DNA of 64,000 nucleotides from Monarcha castaneiventris obscurior (GCA_026261815.1 JAMPIT010000493.1:4853501-4917500); one strand, 5' to 3'. Positions 34,651 to 58,009 are shown, counted from the first letter of the stretch. The notes: a model not told the origin generated them from the sequence alone. A program made the numbers and translations.

Positions 34651-37407
34651 AGGAGTTGAGAAGGCGATGCTGTGACTGACACCCGTCTGCTGTTGGAAAG
34701 AGGCCTGAAAGTCATCGCCGCCAGCTCTGCATGTGGATTGCCCCGCTCGGATGAGTTGTGGCTCAGCTTAGCTTTAATGAGGCTGCACAAAGCTGCTCGA
34801 GGTCAGCATCTGGTGAGCGATGGCCTGGACGAGCAGGACATGGCTCCCTGCTCCACGCTCTCCTCGTTGTCTATGTGCTTCTCTGCAAGGCAGCTGGGCT
34901 GGCTGTGGGGCACAGCTTGTCACACTGTGGGGTGATGGCATGGTTATGTTTGGGTCTTTGCAACTTCCTCTTGCTGCTTTGCCGTGCCTCAGTTTCCCTG
35001 TCTGAAGACTGTCCAGGCAAGCTCTTGGAGTAGGAGGTCTGACACATCCCAGAAGCTCCCGTTGATGCTGCATTTCCCAATCACTCCCAGAAGAAAAGTG
35101 CAGATCTCTCACTGGCTTTGCTAGTTGACTGCCTGCTGAAGTTGGCCTTTTCCAGCGAGCATTTAGAGCCCACGAAGCAGGAGGTTTCCTGTGCTCTGGA
35201 ATAAGGGTAAAACCAACTTGAGTTGGATCTCTGGCCTGGCACCGAGGAGCTGTGTTGCTGTTTAAAAGCCAGCTCACGCGACCAGAAAAATGGTTGAAAA
35301 GGCTTTTCCCCAGCGTGGCTAATACACAATTTTCCAGCCCCATCCCCGGAGCTGGCGTGGCGCAGAGGCGGTGTCCGGCTCTGTGCCGGCCCCTCGCCGC
35401 ATGAATCACCGGCAATTGCGGCACCCGCCGCCGGGAGCCCGGGCGAGTCCGTCTGCGCCGGGGCCTCGCTGCGAACAGATGGCTCTGGAGAGTGCTGACT
35501 TCAGCGCCTTGGCTGAGCACAGCACCGGCCCCTGCCTCAACCCACCCTCGCTGCTTGCTCTCCCGGGCACATCCCTCATGGGCTCTTCCCCTCCAGGTCC
35601 ATCCCCAGCCCTGGGCAGGGATGGAGAACACGTTGGTGTACCAAGCTCTGGGGTCATTGGAGCAGGATACCAGCCCTGCTGTGCCCAGGAAGCCACTTCA
35701 CTCCAGGGACAACACCATCCCTTCTCCCAGAGGACCCCAAGCATGTCCTTGACTCCAGACCCACCAAGGCTCATGGTTTCCACTCCCAGTCTTACAGATC
35801 CAGCCTTGCCGGGGTTCTGCACTTGCCAAAGTCTTGCTCGTGGTTGAAGGGTGGTGCAGGGTCAGGTAGTGGTGCTGCAAGCCCAGATGTTTTCCCTCTG
35901 CTTGGGATGAATTACTTTAGAAATTGGGACTGCGTGAGCCTGTTTCCCAAGGTCAAGAGACGAGCAGAGGTGTAGGAGATACAAACTCCAAGCAGCTGTT
36001 TCCAGGAGTTATTTAGGGATACGACAGAGGCAAATAAAGTTGTTGGCGGGTGATGGCTGGTTACGCCCCAGAAAGAAGTGATTTCCTCCCTTCCTGGGAA
36101 ATTTCCATTTCCAGCAGCTTTGTCTGCCTTATCCCCAGCCTCTGGGGCAGTCCTGCAGGCACACAGCACCCCAGGGCGAGGAATTATCCCTGCAGGGATG
36201 AAACCATCCCTGTTTATTTTTGCTCCCTTAATTGCTGTGAGGGTAGGACATGGTGGCAGCAGAGCGGAGCTGTGCCAGACTGGAGCTGCACCGGATCCGT
36301 GCCAGACATGCACCGTGCACAGCACCATCCCCGTCACTTCTGTCCCACCTTTCTCCTTGCTCCACTCTCTGCCTTGATTGCTTTTATGGCTGCTGGGATC
36401 CAAGACACCGGCCAGCTCTGGGTGATTATTTAAGCACTGAAGCCCTGAATTCTCTAGGGGATGGGGCAGACAGGGGAAGTGGGGAAGGAGGGGTGGCCCT
36501 GTCAGCTCAAGGTGGCACAGGCTGGGAGAAGATGATCTACACCTATGTTTACTTCTTAAGTGAGACCCAGCAGGACAGGAAGAGGTGGGTCCAGGACTAG
36601 GAGCACCTGGGCACAGACCTTCTTAATTTTTGGCCAGACTTCTTGGGAAGGGGAGGTTGGCAGCCAACGGGAAGGATTGGGATGGATGCAGGACCGGGAC
36701 GAGTGCAGGGCAGGGAATGGCTGTAGGTCCATGGCCAAATCTCATGTGTCACAAGTGTCACTGGCAAGATTCAGCTCTGGCAGAGGGACTTGTGGGCATC
36801 TGATGTCAGATGCCATTAGTGGGATGCAGATGCCAGTGGGGACAGCCCAAGAGGGCTGTGTCACCCAGATGCCACCCTGCCTTTCCAGGGACAGCTCTGG
36901 CTTTGTGCTGGCAGTGCACAGATGCAGGTCCCTCCTAAAGTCCTGGTTTAGGATGCACATGGGTCAGAAACCTTCGGCCAATTTTCTCCTAGGAACAGGA
37001 GGCTGGTGCTGGGCCTTGCCCCGCAGAGCTGGAGAGACCAAAGCCTTGGTGTGCTGCTCTCCTGGCTGGGGATGTGCCCTGGGGTGGGTGCTTCGAGTGG
37101 GGTCTGGGGTGCAGGTTTATGCTGGAGGTGGGGGCTCCCAGGGGCTCTGCAAGGCTGGAGTTCTGGGGGAACCAGAATGGAGCGGGCTGGGGCAGGATGT
37201 GGGGCTTTATCCCAGTTTAGGATATGGGATGCCAATGGGGTTGCTGTGGGCTCTGAGGAGTCTGCGTGGAGCCCAGGGTACTTCTCTGACTCTGGTGTTG
37301 GCCTGGATGGGTCAGTGCAAAGCTGGACAAACATCAGGGTCCCAACACGACCCTTCCACATTCCCCTTGCTCCCCTGGCCCGGCTGCCAGCGAGCTCTTC
37401 CCTGCAG

Positions 37408-37501
37408 GAGGTGGCTGCACACCAGGAGCTGTCGGAGCACGGTGCCTTGCATTTATCAACCTGCTTACAGAGCCTCCTGCAAGAGGAGATGCCAGGGAAA
37501 G
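37408..37501 (+). other. Exon-like segment of unknown origin
   Basis: A 94-nt open segment lies between an acceptor-like TTCCCTGCAG (ending 37407) and a donor-like AAAG-GTAACG (GT at 37502). It reads EVAAHQELSEHGALHLSTC and then LQSLLQEEMPGK, with helix-like composition. I do not recognise the protein, and no partner exon was found, so it may be chance. Confidence 0.25.
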
Positions 37502-39949
37502 GTAACGAGGCGATGGAGAAGCTGGCTGAGCTCCCTGCTGCTGGGACTGTGCCGTGGTTAAGGGACCAGCTGGGATGCCGAGGGTAACAAACTGGGGCAC
37601 TACCACAGCAGTGGAAGGAGGATGAAGGTGGGGACAGGCACTTTGTGCTCATGTTGTCGCCACCCAGCCCAGAAAGCTGGGCAAAGAGGGCACAGCATCC
37701 CCTGAGAGAGTGGTACCAAGGGGCTGGGGAAGTAAGAGGAAAAGTGCAGTTGCATTTCCTGGGGCTGTGGGCTTCATCTTGGGATGCTATTGGTCCTTGC
37801 GTTTCAACCTGGACCTTTGTAGCCATCAGGGCACTTCTTAAAAAATAATATGAAAAGGACTTTAGGTGTTTTAATGCACAAATTATTTTGATGATGCACA
37901 ACAGCCCCCACAAGCTGCATCATGTCTGGTGGCCCAGACCCAGCAGCAGGTTGGATCTGGGAATTCACTGGACTTTCCTGAAGAAAAATGTTGGGGGTTT
38001 TGTTTTTTAAGACATTGAAGGACTTTGCCAGGAAAGCTGCAAACCTGGAGTTGGGCTCTCGGTGCAGTTGTTCACTGGGGGCCACTGGACCCAGTGGAGA
38101 AGAGATGTGGCTGGGGGGCCTGGCATGAGGGTGTGACCACCAGTCCTTGCCCTCCCCTGCTTGTCCCCACTGCAGACACCTTCTAGCTGTGCCCAGTTGT
38201 GCACCAGACTTGGGGTTGTCTCTGCCTCACGTGTGGGGACTGGGCTGTGATGGGGATTAAATGTCCCATGGGATGGGGGTGCTGGGGAGTCATGGATGTG
38301 ATAGTGGAGCTGGGTATTATCCCGGGTGTGGGGTTGCTGTTGCCCCCCTCAATCCACCTGGAAGCTCTGCTGGGAAATATTTGCGAGCCAAGACCCTCTG
38401 AGGGATTGAGTCCAGGGAGCAGCCAGTCCTGGGAGAGATAAATGAAGACCCTGAGCTGCTGGAGGAGCAATAAAGGCGTGGGAACAGCTCAGCGCTTCTA
38501 TGCCAGCCCCAAGGGACCAGATCCCTGGGAAGCTGGTCCCCCAGGCTCTGTCACACTGGATCATGAAGGCAACAGAAAGGGTTAAATGCAGCCGCTGCCT
38601 CTTTTGATGTCAAACCCAAGATCGGCCCTTTTGTCGTCCTGGGAGAAGAATTCGAGGCATTGAGGACCTGTTGCCTACCCTTAAATCTCTCTTTGGGCAA
38701 GAGAGTGACAATGCTGCCAGCATCAGGCAGAGGTGGGCAGCCTGATGCTGGGGGAGCAGGACATGGCCAGCAGGGATCCAGGACAGGATAGATCCTGCAT
38801 CCCCCATTGCCTTGAGTCCCCGCACTGCAGCAGCCTCAGAGATTTGGCTGAGCTCTCCTGCAGAGAGAAAGGGTGCTGCTTTACAGGGATTAAAATGTAG
38901 CCCTAGATGCATTTTTCCTTTTCCTCGATTTTTTTGGCACCTCTTCCACCCCCGAGGTGCCCTGAAGGCACCTGCAGCGCCGGGGCAGAAGGTGGCCAGG
39001 CTGTCTCAGGGACCAGGAGTGGTGTGTGGAAGCCCTGCATCAGGCAGTTCATGGCTGAGGACAGACAGAAGGTTTTCAGGCAAGTTGAACTCTCTCTGGA
39101 AACGGCCTCTCCAAGCCCAGCAGCCACAAGGATGCTGTTGCAGGTGGCTGCAGTGCCAGCCTGGGTGGAAGACACCCAACAGCCCATTTGGGTGGCCCTG
39201 TCCCCAAGCCAGGCATCTGTCCCTGGGGAAGGCAGAAGGGCAGTGCCTGGGCACGGGCAGTGCTGGCACCCGGCTCTGTTGGAGAGGGCAGGTGCTCTCG
39301 GGGTGATGCCCGGTGTTTTGGTGGCTCTGAGCCGGGACATGGGGAGGTTCGGGAGCATCTGGCCCCCACAGTGGGGTCTGAGTTGGACTCTAACTCCTGC
39401 CAGGTCCTGCCAGAGCCGTAGTCCCTTTGCCCGCAGCCACTGGCTCGTTTTGGGGCAGAGTGGGCACCACCCAGGGACAAGGAAGGCCCAGCAGGGCCCC
39501 TGCCTGCCTCCCCCCTTCCTCTACTGTATCTCCCCCCTTTTCTCCCCCCCCGTCCCCCAGTCTGGCTTGCTCTAAACCAGTGCTGCGGGATCAGCTGACG
39601 CTTTAATACTGGCCCTGGCGACAGCTGGAGGATGCTGCTGCCTGCGGGGGCTTTGCTCAGTGTCACCCCCCTCCCTGTGACCGATGGGGACCCTGAGGCT
39701 GTCCTGCACCGGCTGGGGGGCACCAGGGTGGGCAGCGGGCTAGTGCCCACCACTTCAGTCAGCAAAGGGATGGAAGATACTGGCGGAAGGGAATGAGTCC
39801 AACCGCATTCCCCCAGTCCTCCTTGGGACTGGGGACGGGCAGTGCCCAGAGACGGAGTCTGTGCCATTTTGCCATGGGTGTTCCTTCCTGGAGATGGAGG
39901 AGAGGGGGGAAGGAAAGGAGGGGGTCTTGCCCTCTTTCTGTCTCCGGCA

Positions 39950-40517
39950 CTGGGGCCGGCCCCGGTGCCAGGAGAGGCGGGCCGGTTTCTGGAGGGAGGG
40001 CTGCCCGCCCCACGTCCCCCCCCTTCCACCGGGGCTGGCGGCCAGCCCCGAAGTTGCGGCGAGGCGGGAGGACACACGTCCTGTCCTTCCACCGCCCCCG
40101 GGCTCCCCCCAGCCTCCATCCCCGCATCCCTCCTCCGCGCTCCTGCCGACCGTCCCGCCCGGGCAGCCCCGCCGGTGCCGGGGCGGGGGGAGATGGCTGC
40201 CGGGGCTCGGAGGTCGCCGAGACACCTGCTGCCACCGGGCCCCCCCCCGTGCACACCCGCTCCGCTCCCGCTCCCTCCTTCCTCCGCTCCCGTCCCTGCC
40301 TCCAGCCGCCGCTGCAGAGCCGCCGCCGCCGCCGCCGCCGCCAAGGACGAGCCGGGACCGACGGCGGCCTCCGGAGCCCCCCGCCAGCCGCGGCGGGGGC
40401 CGACCCTGCCCCGGGGGGCTGCCCCGCAGGAGGAGAAGCTTTGGAAGAGCCGAGCCCCCGGTGGGACGAACGCCGCCGGAGCCGCGGGGCATGTAGGCAC
40501 CGAGCAGCGGCTGTCCC
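39950..40517 (+). promoter_or_regulatory. GRIN2C: GRIN2C CpG-island promoter and likely non-coding exon 1
   Basis: The strongest CpG island upstream of GRIN2C. It contains a YY1-like GAGATGGCTGC at about 40190-40200 and a short (GCC)7 run, and ends in a strong donor (GTAAGT at 40518). The first coding exon at 44611 has an acceptor only 16 bases before the ATG, so an upstream non-coding exon is required, and this donor fits. Mammalian GRIN2C also has a non-coding first exon. The long minus-strand frame (39076-40590) is a composition artefact. Confidence 0.6.
40321..40342. repeat. (GCC)7 trinucleotide tract
   Basis: Seven GCC-type units within the GRIN2C CpG island, probably in the 5'UTR exon. 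Confidence 0.85.
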
Positions 40518-43500
40518 GTAAGTACCGGGCGGGCTGGGGGCAACCGGGGCCCGACGGGCTCCGCTGCCGCCCCGCCACCGCCGCCAGCAACTTTTAGGGA
40601 TGAGGCTGTTGGTTTTTTTGGGGTAGGGGTTTTCCCTGTCCGTCTTCCCTACCTCAGCATCCCCCCGCATCCCCAGAGCTCCTGTTCCCCATCCCGGGCA
40701 CGGGACGGGAATGAGCCTTAATCCTGGACGCTGTTCTGGGGGGTTTTGGGGGGAGTGGGAGGCAGGAAAAATTGAGGAGACCTCCCTGGGTGCCACCAGC
40801 CCTGTGTCCCCCGCCGCCACCTTGCGTAACCCAGCGGCAGGCAGGACACTTGGCGTTTATTTTTGGTTAATCCATATGCGACCTTTTTAAGCTGCGTTTC
40901 GGTGAGTGCGTGTGTGGGGCCCTCACCATGGCCCCGGCCCGCAGCCCCCGGCCCGCAACTGTTGCTGTCGGAGGTGCGGGCGAGGAAGGGGAGGGTGATG
41001 AGGAAGAGGAGGGTGATGCCGGGTGGTGACGGATGAAGGTTGAAAGGAGACGGTGCTTGCCGGGGGCTGCCAGTGCTTCTCTCTCCCGAGTCATCCCCCC
41101 TGCATGGGCACAGGGATGGTAATGAGTTGTCTTTGAGGAGGTTTTTGCTGCTTTTTCCCCTTCTGAGGGGCTTCATCGAGGTCTCCTTGTTCCACAGGGG
41201 TGTCCCCATCGGGACAATGACAAGCCCTGGCACATCCTGGTGCCCTCCTCCCTGCCTCCTCTCCTCCCCACCTGGCTCCTGCTAGGTTTGGCTTCGCTCT
41301 GTCCTTTCCGTCCATCAGCAGCAGTTCCCCATCCCCTGGCGCAGGCTGCGTTTTCCCTCTGATTTCAGGCTCGGAGGCTTTTTTGGGGGCGATAAGGTTT
41401 CTCTTTCCTGAATGATATTTTGCATGTCAGAATTTTATTTTTCCCCTTCCTGAGGTCAAAATACGTGCATGAGCTCTCCCTCTCTTGGAGCATGGGAGGG
41501 AGTGAGGGCAAAAAAGGAGGTTTAAAATCAGGAGCAAACTTTCCCTGTTGCATTAAAATGACATTTCAGGGTCTGGTGGGAGGTAAGGGTTCTATCAGTG
41601 CCTTTAGCGTGGGGCTTCTGTGAGTTTGGTGCACCAGGGAAAGTTGTGCTTAGGAAGGGGTTTAACCTGCTCAAAACTACCCCAAAGCAGCAAAAACAAG
41701 TGCCGAAGCCACCAAGCAGCTTTGTGGTGTCCTCTGGTCCCTGGGGAGGCTGCCAGGAGGTGGCATTGTCTTGCCCAGGCTCCTGGCCATGGCCACCTTC
41801 TTCCTGACACAGACTGGCCAGTGGCCCTTCACCCGGCTGCAAAACCTCCCTTTTGGGAAAGCCTTTTCCCAAGGGACCAATTCTGCAGTGCTTCCTACAA
41901 GGGGTTGGAAAATGTGGATTTTCTTTGAAGTCAGCAGGGGTTTTGCTGTGTTGTGCTGAGCCCAAGAGCAGCCCCGGCTCTGGAAGTAGCTCAAGGATGG
42001 GCTCAGTTTCTCCTCAGCATCCAACCACTTTCCTGCAATCCATCATCCCCGCCAAAACCCCCAAATTTTCCTGTACCACTCTAGCTCAGTACAAGAAACA
42101 ATGGGCTGGAAATGCATGGTGATGGCTGGGCTGGAGGAGCTGGCTGCCCTTTGCCTCCCAAATCCGGCCATTTTGGAGCAGCCCTGTCTTCAACCTGCAC
42201 ATGGAGCCCTTGCCAGCCATGGGCTCTCTGGCCTTAAACCCCTCCATCCTCTTCCATGTCTGCCAAAGGCTGTGGTGAGCCAGCCTGACTCTGTGTGGTG
42301 GCACTGGGTTCCTGGGAAGGATCGAAATTCATTGCCCTGGTTGCCTCAGCACGGGCTGAACGACGGGATGAGCCCATGCCCACCTCCTCTCTGCTGGTCC
42401 GTTGCATTCTGGCTGTGAGGGACGGGGATATTTTCCACCTGCGGCTTGGTCCATGGGAAACCAGATTGCTCAACCCTATCCCCAGTCACAGCCAGGAGCA
42501 GGGGGTGACAGAACTTGGCATCACAAGGGGCGTCCGCTGGTCTGTGCCTGGATTACTTGGTACTGGAAGAGGCTCCCGAGCTTGGGCAAGAGCTGGGTTG
42601 AGGAAGAGGAGGATAAGGGCCTGGAGTAGGTGAGGTGCCAGGGCTGGCACAAGCAAACCCCATCAGCTACCACAAGGGCCCAGAATATATTTAAACGTCC
42701 TTGAGGAGGGCTCAGACGGGCAGTGCTGCTGGCAGGGCGGTTCTGTTTGTTTTGGGTGGCGTGTTGCTCCCCTTCCTCTCTGCTCGGATAGCTGATGCCG
42801 GATTCCCGATGAATTATTTATCACAGGACTAAAAATACTTGGGAATTCGCAGTGAGGAGCAGGCAGCGCCGGCTGCCCGGCCACTGAGCTGGCTGTGCCA
42901 GAGCATGGGACGCTGCCAGCATGCCATGACTCACCTGCTGCCCTCTCTGGCCAAGGGGCCCTGGCTGCGGCCATCGGTGTGGCGTTGTGGCTCCTGCAGC
43001 TCCACCAGCTGTGATGGGAGTGAGGTGGGGGATGCAGCCAGGTAGGGTGAACCCCTGGGTGATGCTGGGTGCTGGGGGTGGATGACTCCCTGATGAAACT
43101 CACCTGGTTGAGAGAGGTGCTGCCCGATGAGCATCAGTGCCCGGACAGCTGCCTGAGCCTTCCCGCTACCCATGGGGTACAGGAGGGAAATGTATGGTTT
43201 GTGTTCCCTGTCTCTCTGGAGGTGACAGCCCTGGTGCTCAAATCTGCACCACGCAGCTCTTGCAGGGTGCCCAGCCTGGCAGCCGTTGGGTTTAAATCCT
43301 GCATTTTGAGTCCAACATGCCAGCAGTGTTTTCGCAGTGTGCCGAAGGGGGGTCTGTCACTGCGGCACGGAGGAGTGTTGGGGTGCAGGTCACTGGGGCA
43401 GCCCAGACCCCAAAACCAGCTGGGACTCAGCGAGAGGAGCATCTGGCTGTGCTGGAGACACGTTAAGCAACAGCAGCTTTTAATTGCAAGTGACGTTTCT

Positions 43501-44610
43501 GAGCACCAGCTGGCACCTTGCTGCATGAAGCAACACCAGTGCGTGGCTGGTGCCACCACGGAGGGCTGCTCGTCCCCCTCCCTGCTGCCCCACTTGGCAC
43601 GAGGGGGACAGCCCTGGGGAAAATGGGGCTCAGAGGGGCTCGGATGCCCTTGGCCACAGGTTGGTTTTGCTGGTGGGCTCTGAGGGGTGAGCTCCTGCAC
43701 AGGGATGCAGAACTGTGGGCAGGGATGTGTCCCCCTTCAGGGGACTGTCACCACAACTGCTGCAGCGTGAGCACCCACTGGCAGTGGGGAACAGGGGACC
43801 TGGCAGGGAGGATGTGCCCAAACAGCCCCTGAGAGCCTGGATTTGGGGTGCAGCCAGCAGAGACACGGTGTGAAAGGAGTCCCATCTGGGTGGGCACTAG
43901 CAGCAGGACACATGCTGTGGGTAAAGACAAGAAGGAGGAAAGATGAAGGATGCTGTGCAGAGGGAAATCTTGGAGATATGGAGCCAAATAGCCATTGTTT
44001 GGGATTTTGTGGCAGAGAAGGGTCTGAGGTAGGGTGATGGGCGGGAGACAGGCAGTGGGACAGGCAGGGGACCAGCTGCTTCAGTGACTGTGATTTGCAA
44101 AATCTCAATAAGAGGGGTGCAGAGCTGAACCCTCCTTCACAAGGGCAAAATCTTTGAATATTGAAGGTGGCTGTCTGCTGCAGGGAGAGGCACCAAGGAG
44201 CTGCCAGCCCCTCCTGGCACCTCTTGCAGCTGTCCCTGTCCCTAGCTGAAGGGAAAAAATTGACCAGTGTAGCAGTGGTGGCTTTTGGATGGGGTGGGAG
44301 CGCAGTGGGAGGGAGATGGTGGTGGTGGGATGGGGACAGGGTGGTGGTGGGAAGCAGGGACTGTGTGTGAAGGGTTAGTGGTTGACAGGACTGGAGACAA
44401 GTGACACAGCACTGAGGTGTACAGTGGGTGGTGAGTACAACCCTGTGGCCATTCCTTCACCAAATCCAGTGTCCAAGGGATGGGAGTCCCCTCGTTCCCG
44501 GGGTCAACCCACAATGGTGATGCCCCAGGGCAGTGGGGAGGGCTGGGGCGAGTGGGGCTGGGGGTCCTGTTGTATGGCTGGATGCGAGGGGCTGTGTCCT
44601 CTGCTGGCAG
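40518..44610 (+). other. GRIN2C: Probable GRIN2C intron 1
   Basis: From the donor at 40518 to the acceptor CTGCTGGCAG at 44601-44610. No exon, RNA gene or repeat family was recognised inside; short open frames on both strands are chance. Confidence 0.5.
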
Positions 44611-44626
44611 GGACGCACTGGTGGAC

Positions 44627-54790
<10,164 letters not shown>

Positions 54791-55125
54791 TGGGGGGACA
54801 GGGGGGTGTCCGCACCCCTCTGCCTGCCCTTTGCCCGAGTGTCCCCACGGGCCAGCCAGCGGCTCCCGGCCGGGCTCCGGCCTCCCGGGGTCCTGCACCG
54901 CCGGCAGGGGGATGCTCCAAGCGGCTCGGCGGGTCCCGGTGCGCTCTTTAGGGGAGTCGGAGGAGCCTGGCAAAGGCTGGTACATGCTGGGTCGAGCTCT
55001 CCCCACAGGCAGGGCTGGCATCGCGGACGCCAAACGCATTGTCGCCGTTTTGCCGTCTCGTTTTGTTTTCATTCAAAGGGACTCGAAACGCCATGTCCAG
55101 GTCATTAAAAAGACATTTTCAGCTG
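54791..55125 (+). other. GRIN2C: GRIN2C 3'UTR (estimated)
   Basis: Sequence from the stop to shortly past the ATTAAA at 55104-55109. The end is an estimate; a longer 3'UTR reaching the AATAAA at about 56330 is possible. Confidence 0.5.
55104..55109 (+). terminator. GRIN2C: Candidate GRIN2C poly(A) signal ATTAAA
   Basis: Common variant hexamer about 314 bp after the stop codon, the first in the 3' flank. Confidence 0.5.
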
Positions 55126-55908
55126 GCTGAGGACCCTTCTTCCATCCTCCGGGGCTGCCCTTGGTATCATGGATTCCCATGAATATTCGTGGTCCTGTGC
55201 ACCCCATACCCGTCCGTGTCCCGTTACTGCTGAGCCGCGGCACAGGCTCGTCCCACCGGCAAAGGAAAGCTGGAAAAGGCAAATAGCAACTGCGCTGAGG
55301 GGTAATTAGAAGCCTGTGCAGAGGCTCCGAGCACTGGAGCCGGGGTTCCTGCCCCTGGCTCAGGTTTTCGGGTGCTGGGCACTGATGGCCCTGGGCTCGG
55401 GTCAGTGAGTGATGCTGTCACGGCTGCAAACGGCAGCCCGGCAGGGATTTCCAGCTCGGCACAGCAGCCCTGGGACGGTGTTCTGTGGGGAATGAGGAAG
55501 GGAAAAATTCCTCCACCTTCCCAGGCTGATGGAGCCATAAATCAGGTGTAATAGATGAGCAGGGTTTAATTCTTCTCTTCGTGTACGTCTGACACAGCCC
55601 TTTCCCTGCCGGGCTGGGGCGCGAGCAGAGGCGGCCGTGACTCACAGGCGGCCCCAGGCAGGGGAGAGGGTCTTTGGGAAATGGGAATTGAGGTGAATTG
55701 AGGTTCCGGGGCCCCGGGCTGCAGCCAGGGCTTTGCCGGGAGGTTCCAGCCCCATCCCAGAGCAGCACCAGGACTACGGAGCTGCCCGTGACTGGCTGGC
55801 AGGCTGTCCCAGGGAGATGCCAGCCCTCAGCCCCTCTTCCCAGCTGGTTTGGCATCGCCTTCCTCCATGAACGTCTCCCCAGGAAGCTGCTCTAGAACTC
55901 CTTTCTCC

Positions 55909-55929
55909 TTTTTTTTTTTTTTTTTTTTT
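55909..55929. repeat. T21 homopolymer
   Basis: Twenty-one uninterrupted T on the plus strand. It could be the A-tail of an old minus-strand retro-insertion, but no recognisable body or target duplication was seen. Confidence 0.85.
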
Positions 55930-56126
55930 CCTTTCCCGATTAAAACGCAGTTGTTGGGGGTTGTTGGCAGCCACTGAGCAGCCGGGGCCGGTGACAGCGA
56001 GGGGACGATGGCAGGGACTGCTCCGGGACACCCAACCCTGCCGCAGGGACGGCTGCAAAGCCCCGAGGAGGTCCAGAAGGGCCCGGCCACGCGTGGTCCA
56101 GGCTCAAAAGCATTGGCAATATCTGG

Positions 56127-56170
56127 CTGTCCATCCATCTGTCCGTCAATCCATCCACCCATCTGTCTGG
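56127..56170. repeat. Imperfect CCAT/GTCC tetranucleotide repeat
   Basis: Interleaved CCAT, CTGT and GTCC units over 44 bp. Confidence 0.75.
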
Positions 56171-58009
56171 GGTTAAACCCAGCCAGTCCCCCATCCCCCA
56201 GCCTGGCTGCCATCACACACTGGTGCCGGCGCTTTAATTCCCTTTACTTATTTATCATCGCAATTGTCTCTTAATTGCTTTGGCAGCCCCTCCAAGCCTC
56301 CTGGCGAGGGTGGGAGGTGCTGGTGTTCAAATAAAGGCCATAAATAAATAAATCCGGTGGAAGAGGAGGGTATTCATCCAGGCTGCCCCAAGTGATGGCA
56401 TCCATTCACCCGGGGCAGCTCTTCCCAGTTGAGTGCCCCAGATGCCCCCTCGGGTGACAGGCTGGTCCCCGGGAAGCTCCAGTGTGGCCTTGGGAACTTT
56501 CCCTCAAATTGTGGGTCTCTGGCTTGAGGAAGCCAGCACACACAGCTGCAGTCAAACCTGAGCTGGGGTTGGGGCTGTAACAACAAAGGGGAGCAGAAAA
56601 GGGAAAAAAATAAGTATCAAAAATCCCCAACCCACGTTTTAAATTAATTAGTGATGTCCCTGGTGACTCAGCAGAGGCCAAATGGATCTGCTTCATGTTT
56701 TATTGAAGGGCTTTGCTGCAGGAGGCTGAGGACAGCAAGGGACAGGGCAAATGGGGTGCAGCGGGTGCTCGCAAGGGAGGTGGCCCCAGGGTTGGGTGTC
56801 AGCACCCGGTGGAAGGCCAGGGCTATTCTGGATGCCCCATGTGAATGCCCACATCCCTGGCCACCATGGTAGCATTTGCATAATCATCTTTACATGCTAA
56901 TTGGGATGGAAAAACACAGTTTTTCTCCCATTCCTGGTGCCAGGCGCTGGGCACTGGTAGGAAAGGAGATGTTTGGGGCATGACCAGCCCAGAGCAGGTG
57001 GGATCTGTGACCCCCAAGGATCAAGGAAGGGCTGAGCTGCTCCTGCAGCATTTCCCTGCTCCTGGGTGCACCAGGGACAAAGTTTCAGGGAAGCAGTAGT
57101 CTGGAAGCACCCTCTGGCAAGGCTTTCCAAAGAGGGGCTGGGTAATTTAGTGTTTAACAGACGTTGAGGGATATTACTTCTTTTTGGTGAAATTGTCTAA
57201 TCAATCACTTTTTAATTCAGCCTGCTCTGGCACCCGGGACACCCCAGGAGGCTGTGGGCTGCTATGCAGAGAGAAATGGCTGGATCACTGCTGGGCACCC
57301 ACCTCTGGGGCTCAGCCCCACTGTGGGCAGTGAGCAGTGTCCCCCCAAACCCACCCACCACCTCTGCCAGCTCTGACATCTCCATGGCAGGTCCTATTTT
57401 CACTGCCCCATTGCTCAGCATCGTAAGATCCATCCTGATGAGGAGAGGGGGAACAAAGCAGATCAACACAGGTCAGCCACTGGGAAGGGGGTCCCATGGC
57501 AAGGAGATGCTGGTGCTATGGGGAGATGATAACTCGGGTTAAGGCAGGGGGAACTGGTTAAATCACAAACCAGGACAGATCCAGGGCCAGGAAGGTGCTG
57601 GGGACAGCTGCCATGCCTGTGCCCAAGGATGCCTGAGGGAGCAGCAGGTGCAGCCACCTCCTGGTTCCTGCCTCCTGCCAGGGCAAAGCCATGGCACAAA
57701 ACCTTCCCCGGCTGAGACCCTGCAGCAGGTGCCCTTCCTTGAGCCACTGACAGCTCCTGGGCTGCCCAAATCCATCCAGGGGAAAGGCTGGTGAGCACTT
57801 CCCCCAAACCTTCAAAAAGCTGAATCCCCTCAGGGACACATGGCTCCTTGGTGGTGGTCAAGTTTTAACTAAAGCTTCTTCTCAGGTTCAAAGTTTTTTT
57901 CCCTGGCCATTGCTATTCCAAGTGCTGCAATAGACTGAATTCCTCCCCAATGCCAGTTTGGCCTCAGATTTACAGCCCAAGCCCCAAAATCCGCCACTGC
58001 TTGTGAGGT

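Larger units (their letters stand above)
32746..39949. other. FDXR-GRIN2C intergenic region
   Basis: No complete gene was recognised in about 7 kb. It holds a CpG-rich patch at about 34190-34650, another at about 35340-35480, and one exon-like segment at 37408-37501. Long frames at 36560-37561 (plus) and 36948-37913 (minus) are open by composition and overlap one another. An AATAAA at about 33592 has no assignable gene. Any of these could be upstream non-coding exons or enhancers of GRIN2C. Confidence 0.5.
55126..58009. other. GRIN2C-TMEM104 intergenic region
   Basis: No gene was recognised. It contains a T21 tract at 55909-55929, a CCATCCATCTGTCC-type short repeat at 56127-56170, and AATAAA-like AT repeats at 56329-56351. 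AT-rich, possibly regulatory stretches lie at about 56220-56280 and 57140-57220. Confidence 0.5.

Noticed and set aside
36560..37561. 333-codon plus-strand frame and an overlapping 321-codon minus frame (36948-37913)
   Set aside because: Two long frames over the same DNA with no family match. Composition explains both; only the short exon-like piece at 37408-37501 was kept as a weak finding.
39076..40590. 504-codon minus-strand open frame
   Set aside because: It spans a CpG island with few stops because of base composition. Three overlapping frames on both strands are open equally, and no domain is recognisable.
55909..55929. T21 tract as the tail of a processed retrocopy
   Set aside because: No intronless gene body was recognised beside it on the minus strand and no target-site duplication was found.
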